A DNA stretch of 64,000 nucleotides from Ruminococcus sp. (lineage in GTDB: Bacteria > Bacillota > Clostridia > Oscillospirales > Ruminococcaceae). Positions 58,285-64,000 of this stretch are shown here, one piece after another. The position numbers and the translations under genes are program-made. How positions within the stretch are numbered: the stretch's first letter is position 1; each line of letters begins with the position of its first letter. Under the pieces are notes generated by a model that saw only the letters and a list, made by a program, of their open reading frames with translations, had not been told where the DNA came from and did no database searches. Location: NCBI GenBank assembly GCA_017475555.1, contig JAFVFL010000020.1, positions 1 to 64,000 on the forward strand, written 5' to 3'.

Positions 58285-59235
58285 TCAGGGCGTATCCTGC
58301 TGCCGCAGACCCTCTCTCCAGAAGTCAAGCGTATCCTGTATGGTCTGCTCTATCGTTATCTCCGCACGCCAGCCTGTGTCGGCATATATACGTGATACAT
58401 CCGGCTCTATGACCGGTATATCCGACGCTCTCATGCGAGCCGGGTCGGTCTTTACCTCTATCGGTAGACTTGCAAGGCTCAGTATCGTGTCAAGTATCGA
58501 CTGTATAGTTACAGCACTTCCTCTGCCGACGTTGTATATCCTGCCGGAAACGCCCCTGTCCCCCAGCAGCCTGTAAGCTCTTACAACGTCCCTTACGTCC
58601 GTGAAATCTCTCATCGCAGAGAGATTCCCCACGCATATCTCAGGCTTTTTCAGCCCCAGCTCGATCTGTGCCGTCTGACGGCAGAAGTCCGATATAACGA
58701 ACACCTCAGACTGTCCCGGCCCTGAGTGATTGAATGCCCTGACCATGATTATATCCTTTTTGTACGCCCTTGCGTATATCTCGCCCATCATCTCTCCGCA
58801 AGCCTTAGTTGCGGCGTATATGTTCCCCGGATGCAGCGGCTCTGACTCCGAAAGCGGACACGCCTCACGCCGGATAAAGCCGTACTCCTCGCCTGAGCCT
58901 ATCATTATCAGCCGCATATCCTGCCGCCTTGCTTCCCTGAGGGCTTCAAGCACATTTATAGTCCCGACAACGTTTATCTCCGCCGTGAGCTGCGGCTTTC
59001 TCCATGACACAGCGACCGAGCTCTGTGCCGCAAGGTGATACACGATATCCGGCATAAGCTCGTCAAGAAGTGCCGTTATATCGTCCTTTTTCAGTATATC
59101 AAGAGTATACGCCGCACAGCCCCCGATGCTCTCCCCCGGCAGGCAGGTCGCACAGACCTCAGTGCCGTTCCCGGAAAGCTCCTTTATCAGATATTTCCCG
59201 ACAAATCCGCCGCCGCCGATTATAAGTGCCTTCAT
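58285..59235 (-). CDS. rmd: GDP-6-deoxy-D-mannose reductase-like SDR enzyme
   Basis: 316 residues, extended SDR fold. The cofactor motif GGGGFVGKYL is at the N-terminus, the catalytic Ser in IMIGSGEEYG and YxxxK in IYAATKACGE. FNHSGPGQSEVFVISDFCRQ is typical of Rmd/Gmd-type enzymes rather than fucose synthase. It would reduce GDP-4-keto-6-deoxy-D-mannose, made by the Gmd enzyme upstream, to GDP-D-rhamnose. The alternatives GDP-6-deoxytalose or GDP-fucose cannot be fully excluded. Confidence 0.82.
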   Translation of the reverse strand: MKALIIGGGGFVGKYLIKELSGNGTEVCATCLPGESIGGCAAYTLDILKKDDITALLDELMPDIVYHLAAQSSVAVSWRKPQLTAEINVVGTINVLEALREARRQDMRLIMIGSGEEYGFIRREACPLSESEPLHPGNIYAATKACGEMMGEIYARAYKKDIIMVRAFNHSGPGQSEVFVISDFCRQTAQIELGLKKPEICVGNLSAMRDFTDVRDVVRAYRLLGDRGVSGRIYNVGRGSAVTIQSILDTILSLASLPIEVKTDPARMRASDIPVIEPDVSRIYADTGWRAEITIEQTIQDTLDFWREGLRQQDTP

Positions 59236-59264
59236 ATATGACCCTCCAGCCTTTCGCCGCCCTA

Positions 59265-60437
59265 TCAGCTGTCCCCTCTGAGGACTCTGTAAAGCCTTTT
59301 TATTACATCTTTTTCAAGGAACTCTTTCTGCACTCTCTCAGCCGCAGCCGAGCCATATTCCCTCATCAGCTCCGGGTTATGGAGCAGCCGCACTATCGCA
59401 CCTGCAAGCGACTCAAAGTCCCCCGGCGGGACAGTATACCCCGTCACCTTATTGAGACTTACGTGCGGCACACCTGTCGGAAGAAGCGTATTTATCACCG
59501 GCTTGCCGTAGATCATCGCCTCAAGCTGGACTATGCCGAACGCCTCGCTCCTCTCGACCGATGGAAGAATGAATATATCGCAGTCCGCATACGCCTGCCT
59601 CAGCTCAGTATCGCTCAGATACCCGAGAAAATGCACTCTTTTGTCAAGTCCGAGACGGCTGCACTCCGCTTTCAGCTCGCTCTCCATCGCTCCAGTCCCG
59701 GCAATGAAAAGCTCACACGGATAACTCTCATCTGCTGTCAGGCACATCGCTTTAAGGAGCGTTCCGACTCCCTTGTAATACACCAGCCGTCCGGTGAAGA
59801 ACAGCTTTGCGGCATTTTTGTTATTCAGCCGCTGCGTCAGCACCGGTCTGCGTTCGACCGACAGGTACTCCTCCGGGTCTATGCCATATGGAACTATGAC
59901 GCACTTTTTCCGGAATTCCGGCATACTCAGCCACTCAGAGCCGTCGATATGCCCCTGAGTTGCCGCCGCTATGGCGTCCGCCCTGTGCAATAGCCTGAGC
60001 AGAAGCGGTCTATAGAGCTTCAGCAGCCTTTTCTGCTTTACAACGTCACTGTGCCACGACACAACAACTCTGCCCTTGTACCCCGACAGCAGCAGTGCAA
60101 GATCCGCAAGCGGGAACGGCACGTTGATATGTACTGCGTCGGCGTTTTTTGAAAGCTTCCTGAAAAGCCTGATGAACGACAGCGATACCGGGCATGAAAA
60201 GTACGTCCCGAAGCTCCCTGCACGGATTATCCGCTCCCTTTCCGGGGTATCCTCATGGCTGTATATCGTCCTGCCCCTGCCGTCACGGCATACAAGTGCT
60301 GTCACCTCAACGCCGTCCGCCGCACCAAGCTCCCTCGTGTACTGCCTGACGAGCGTCTCAATGCCGCCGACGTGCGGATAATATGCCTTATTGACCTCAA
60401 GTACACGGAAAATACGCCTTTTCTGCTTACCGCTCAT
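59265..60437 (-). CDS. GT4-family glycosyltransferase
   Basis: 390 residues, GT-B fold. N-terminal YYPHVGGIETLVRQY and the donor-binding C-terminal half with LFFTGRLVYYKGVGTLLKAM and DIFILPSVERSEAFGIVQLEAMIYGKPVI (EX7E-type) are diagnostic of GT4. It is most like mannosyl or rhamnosyl transferases acting on lipid-linked glycans. The stop of the preceding gene overlaps its ATG. Donor is presumably GDP-mannose or GDP-D-rhamnose from this locus. Confidence 0.9.
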   Translation of the reverse strand: MSGKQKRRIFRVLEVNKAYYPHVGGIETLVRQYTRELGAADGVEVTALVCRDGRGRTIYSHEDTPERERIIRAGSFGTYFSCPVSLSFIRLFRKLSKNADAVHINVPFPLADLALLLSGYKGRVVVSWHSDVVKQKRLLKLYRPLLLRLLHRADAIAAATQGHIDGSEWLSMPEFRKKCVIVPYGIDPEEYLSVERRPVLTQRLNNKNAAKLFFTGRLVYYKGVGTLLKAMCLTADESYPCELFIAGTGAMESELKAECSRLGLDKRVHFLGYLSDTELRQAYADCDIFILPSVERSEAFGIVQLEAMIYGKPVINTLLPTGVPHVSLNKVTGYTVPPGDFESLAGAIVRLLHNPELMREYGSAAAERVQKEFLEKDVIKRLYRVLRGDS

Positions 60438-61582
60438 CAGACAAGCTCCTTGTATATATCGTAAAGTATCTCAGCTGAACGCTCCCACGTAAAGCCCTCT
60501 GCACGCTCCCGTCCACGGCGGCTCAGCTCCTGTCTCAGTGCAGTATCGCCGCAGAGCCTGAGTATTCCCTCCGCAATGCTCTCCTCAGAGTAGGGGTCGC
60601 ACAGCACCGCACAGTCTCCGGTCACCTCCGGCAGCGAAGCCGCATCTGAGGTCAGCACCGGTGTACCGCTCGCCATTGCTTCAAGGGGCGGCATACCGAA
60701 GCCCTCATATACTGACGGGAACAAAAATGCCGCCGCACCGCTCATCAGCCCCGGAAGCTGCTCCGATGGGATATACTCCGTAAACCGGACATTTTTTGCC
60801 TTTTCAGCTGCCGCATATATGCCGCTGTCGTTCCAGCCCCTGCCGCCGGCAAGGACAAGCTGCGGTATACCGGGCATTTTCTCCTGAGCGATACCGTATG
60901 CCCTTATCAGCCGCTCAAGATTCTTCCTCGGCTCGATAGTCCCGACATACAGAAGATATTCGCCCTCTATGCCGCAGCTCTTCTTCGCAGCGGCTATCTC
61001 CTCCGGAGTATGCAGCCGGAAACGCCCCAAATCAGTACCGCACGGCACGACCCTGAGCTTGTCCGCACATTCCGGGTAATATCTGATTATCTCGCTCTTT
61101 GAGAATTCCGAATCCGTCACGACCATATCCGCCCGGCGGACTGACTTTTTCAGCCCGAATTCGAGCATGAGCCGTGTGCGTGTCCTTACAGTCTCCGGGA
61201 ACGCACGGAGAACCATATCATGCACTGTGACGACCGTCCTGCCGCTCACTCCCGGCGGGACTATATAGTTGAAAAAGTGCGTTATATCGGCATATTTCCC
61301 GAAATACCTGCTGTACGGCACCGGAATGAAGGTGCTCGCCATGCGGTAGAGGTACCCGGAATGCTCCGAGAAATGGCACTGAATGACCATATCCTCGTTT
61401 ATTTTCGTGAACGGCTCGATACGCCTCAGCTTGATGTCATGATCCTTGCGTGAGAAAAACTGGTAGAAATACTTGTTTTCCGGGTGAAGCATTGCCATTG
61501 CAGTCGTCTGCCCCGCCTCGCACCAGCCTATCCCGGTCATTTTATCGCTCACGAGCGGCAGAGCCTCAAAAGCTATTTTCAT
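60437..61582 (-). CDS. GT4-family glycosyltransferase (mannosyltransferase-like)
   Basis: 381 residues from ATG 61582 (MKIAFEALPLV); ATG 61588 and GTG 61591 are alternatives that overlap the preceding stop. YLLYVGTIEPRKNLERLIRAY and AFLFPSVYEGFGMPPLEAMASGTPVLTSD are the donor-binding and EX7E motifs of GT4 enzymes of the MtfA/WbaZ type, which transfer GDP-mannose-derived sugars. No membrane helix. It overlaps the next gene by one base. Confidence 0.9.
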   Translation of the reverse strand: MKIAFEALPLVSDKMTGIGWCEAGQTTAMAMLHPENKYFYQFFSRKDHDIKLRRIEPFTKINEDMVIQCHFSEHSGYLYRMASTFIPVPYSRYFGKYADITHFFNYIVPPGVSGRTVVTVHDMVLRAFPETVRTRTRLMLEFGLKKSVRRADMVVTDSEFSKSEIIRYYPECADKLRVVPCGTDLGRFRLHTPEEIAAAKKSCGIEGEYLLYVGTIEPRKNLERLIRAYGIAQEKMPGIPQLVLAGGRGWNDSGIYAAAEKAKNVRFTEYIPSEQLPGLMSGAAAFLFPSVYEGFGMPPLEAMASGTPVLTSDAASLPEVTGDCAVLCDPYSEESIAEGILRLCGDTALRQELSRRGRERAEGFTWERSAEILYDIYKELV

Positions 61583-61587
61583 GCTCA

Positions 61588-61836
61588 TCACCCGTTCTCT
61601 GTTCTTCTCCTCAGCTCTGCGATATACTCCGTTACCTGCTCCTTGTCAAAGCCGGAAAATGCGGTCTTTATCGGCTTTTCAGCTGCACTGTCTATCGCTG
61701 CGAGTGCCTCCGCCTTAGTCATGCCGCCCTGCTCATACACCAGTATAACACTGTTTATCTCATCGAGCCTTGCAAGCACATCAGCCTTGCTGTAGCCCTT
61801 TAAAACGGTGCGGAGAACAGCTATATCCTTACCCAT
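61588..61836 (-). CDS. Small DivIVA-motif-like protein within the glycan locus
   Basis: 82 residues. It contains two copies of a DivIVA/GpsB-like motif, KGYSKADVLARLDEINS (13-29) and SGFDKEQVTEYIAELRRR (61-78), separated by a helical stretch. In DivIVA such G(Y/F)xxxxV segments contact the membrane. No other homology is visible. It is tightly packed between gmd and a glycosyltransferase, so it may localise the enzymes; this is a guess. Confidence 0.55.
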   Translation of the reverse strand: MGKDIAVLRTVLKGYSKADVLARLDEINSVILVYEQGGMTKAEALAAIDSAAEKPIKTAFSGFDKEQVTEYIAELRRRTENG

Positions 61837-61839
61837 AGC

Positions 61840-62892
<1,053 letters not shown>

Positions 62893-63987
62893 TTATATTA
62901 ATTCATCACGTTTTTTCGCTTTAAGCTCCGCAATGACCTTTTTAACGTCCTGTGTGCTGTTCTTCGAGCAGACGAGAACTGCGTCCCCCGTGTCAACGAC
63001 TATAAGATCCCTCAGCCCGACAGCCGCAACGAGCCTTCCGCCCTCTGCACATACTGTAGTCCGCTTCGTGTCAACGCTTATCACATCGCCGCTCATGAAG
63101 TTGCTGCCGTCGTCTGTCTCGTTGATACGCTCCAGTGCGAGCCAGCTTCCCACATCGTCCCAGCCGAAGCTGCCGGGGATAGTATATATATCGCCAGCCT
63201 TTTCCATAATGCCGAAATCGACCGATTCAGAGGGGAATTTCTCATACTCGTCAATGAGCACCGTGGTATAGCTGTCAGTGCCGTAAGCCGCACCGATACG
63301 CTCCGCACCCTCATACACCTCCGGCATGAGCTGCTCAAATGCCGACATTATAGACGATACCTTCCACACGAACATTCCGCTGTTCCAGAGGTATTTTCCG
63401 GAGGAATAATACTTCTTCGCCGTTGCGAGATCCGGCTTTTCGACGAATCTGTTCACGCTGTAGGCAGTCTCCTCAGACTCTGATACCTTTATCTCGATAT
63501 AGCCGTAGCCCGTTTCCGGATAGGTGGGGGTAATACCTACAGTCACGAGATTTCTGCCCGCCCTTGCCTTTTTCACAGCCTTTTTCAGCGTATTTACGAA
63601 TATATCCTCATAGCCGATAAGGTGGTCGGAGGGGAGGACAATCATCACAGCCTCGCCGTACTTCTTCTCGATAACTGCCGCTGCAAGGGCTATGCACGGA
63701 GCGGTGTTCCTCGCACACGGCTCAGCAAGGATATTCTCCTCCGGTATATCCGGCAGCTGGTCAAGGACAAGCTCCTTATACGCCGCATTTGTCACTATGA
63801 ACACATCGTCCGGGCTGACGAGCGGTGAGAGCCGCCTTACAGTTTTCTGTATCATCGTTGCCCCGTCAGAGGTGAGCGAAAGGAACTGCTTAGGGCATGA
63901 ATTTCTGCTCTTAGGCCAGAACCTCTCCCCTCTGCCGCCTGCCATTATGACGGCACATATTTTCGTGGCTTTATCAGTATTTTCCAT
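62893..63987 (-). CDS. manC: Mannose-1-phosphate guanylyltransferase
   Basis: 364 residues. Nucleotidyltransferase core VIMAGGRGERFWPKSRNSCPKQFLSL, ENILAEPCARNTAPCIALAA, VLPSDHLI, FVEKPDLATAKKYYSSGKYLWNSGMFVWK and FGWDDVGSWLAL. The C-terminal isomerase domain of bifunctional ManC is absent, so mannose-6-phosphate must be made elsewhere. It makes GDP-mannose, the entry to the locus. GAGGAAAAAACAG precedes the ATG. Confidence 0.95.
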   Translation of the reverse strand: MENTDKATKICAVIMAGGRGERFWPKSRNSCPKQFLSLTSDGATMIQKTVRRLSPLVSPDDVFIVTNAAYKELVLDQLPDIPEENILAEPCARNTAPCIALAAAVIEKKYGEAVMIVLPSDHLIGYEDIFVNTLKKAVKKARAGRNLVTVGITPTYPETGYGYIEIKVSESEETAYSVNRFVEKPDLATAKKYYSSGKYLWNSGMFVWKVSSIMSAFEQLMPEVYEGAERIGAAYGTDSYTTVLIDEYEKFPSESVDFGIMEKAGDIYTIPGSFGWDDVGSWLALERINETDDGSNFMSGDVISVDTKRTTVCAEGGRLVAAVGLRDLIVVDTGDAVLVCSKNSTQDVKKVIAELKAKKRDELI

Positions 63988-64000
63988 CTGTTTTTTCCTC

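Overview
The window looks like chromosomal DNA of a cellulosome-bearing, endospore-gene-carrying member of the Ruminococcaceae (Ruminococcus-like Firmicute). Four proteins end in or contain type I dockerins (an LRR protein, a CAP/SCP protein, a GH5 cellulase and a GH10-GH43 xylanase). Sporulation genes are scattered through the window (dpaA, dpaB, pdaA-type deacetylase, spoIIID, spoIIP, spoVAD, spoVAE, yabP, yabQ). Promoters are mostly near-consensus sigma-A type with 17-bp spacers, and ribosome sites are strong AGGAGG types. The species cannot be fixed from sequence reading alone.

Layout. 1-240: cut-off 5' end of a probable IS30-type transposase and a promoter. 239-4770 (+): DUF3877-like protein, a clan GH-A-like hydrolase, a dockerin LRR protein, then ispD-ispF of the MEP isoprenoid pathway. 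4773-8088 (-): znuABC-type metal ABC transporter plus a lipoprotein, behind a promoter with a Fur-family 7-1-7 box. 8162-10514 (+): dipicolinate synthase dpaAB and a PdaA-like deacetylase. 10656-12871 (-): SPFH protein, DUF1836 regulator, spoIIID. 13342-19561: a large acidic anchored protein, tRNA-Arg(CCG), a papain-like amidase, spoIIP, a polysaccharide deacetylase, a DUF2752 protein. 19690-24131: CAP-dockerin protein, an operon of seven micro-ORFs (6 to 24 codons, each with its own strong Shine-Dalgarno site), and a GH5 cellulase. 24281-30663: TetR regulator divergent from an RND/MMPL exporter and a 1,129-residue LxxG-repeat protein, with three copies of TGAC-N5-GTCA between them. 30946-36031: membrane protein plus PstS-like protein, an unknown protein, recG, a small protein with a hairpin-rich leader. 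36402-40342: GH10-GH43 xylanase with an internal dockerin. 40555-42471: yabP-yabQ-divIC-yabR. 42594-47355: Wzz-like protein, glmM, spoVAD-spoVAE. 47527-51032: CIRCE-controlled hsp20, then secDF. 51137-57814: F-type ATP synthase operon with two tandem atpE genes and a natural delta-alpha (atpH-atpA) fusion. 57842-63987: GDP-mannose/GDP-6-deoxyhexose and glycosyltransferase locus (manC, gmd, rmd, two GT4 enzymes).

How the genes fit together. Plant cell wall degradation is represented by dockerin proteins meant to dock on a scaffoldin encoded elsewhere. The sporulation genes cover mother-cell regulation (spoIIID), engulfment (spoIIP), cortex (yabP, yabQ, pdaA), and dipicolinate synthesis and uptake (dpaAB, spoVAD/E). 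The surface-glycan locus makes GDP-mannose, converts it to GDP-4-keto-6-deoxymannose and probably reduces it to GDP-D-rhamnose.

The most notable items are the micro-peptide operon at 20827-21464, the delta-alpha ATP synthase fusion at 53911-55926, the terminator split by a repeat element at 48189-48534, and the triple TetR operator at 24973-25073. Start codons were often moved downstream of the longest open frame on the basis of Shine-Dalgarno position.
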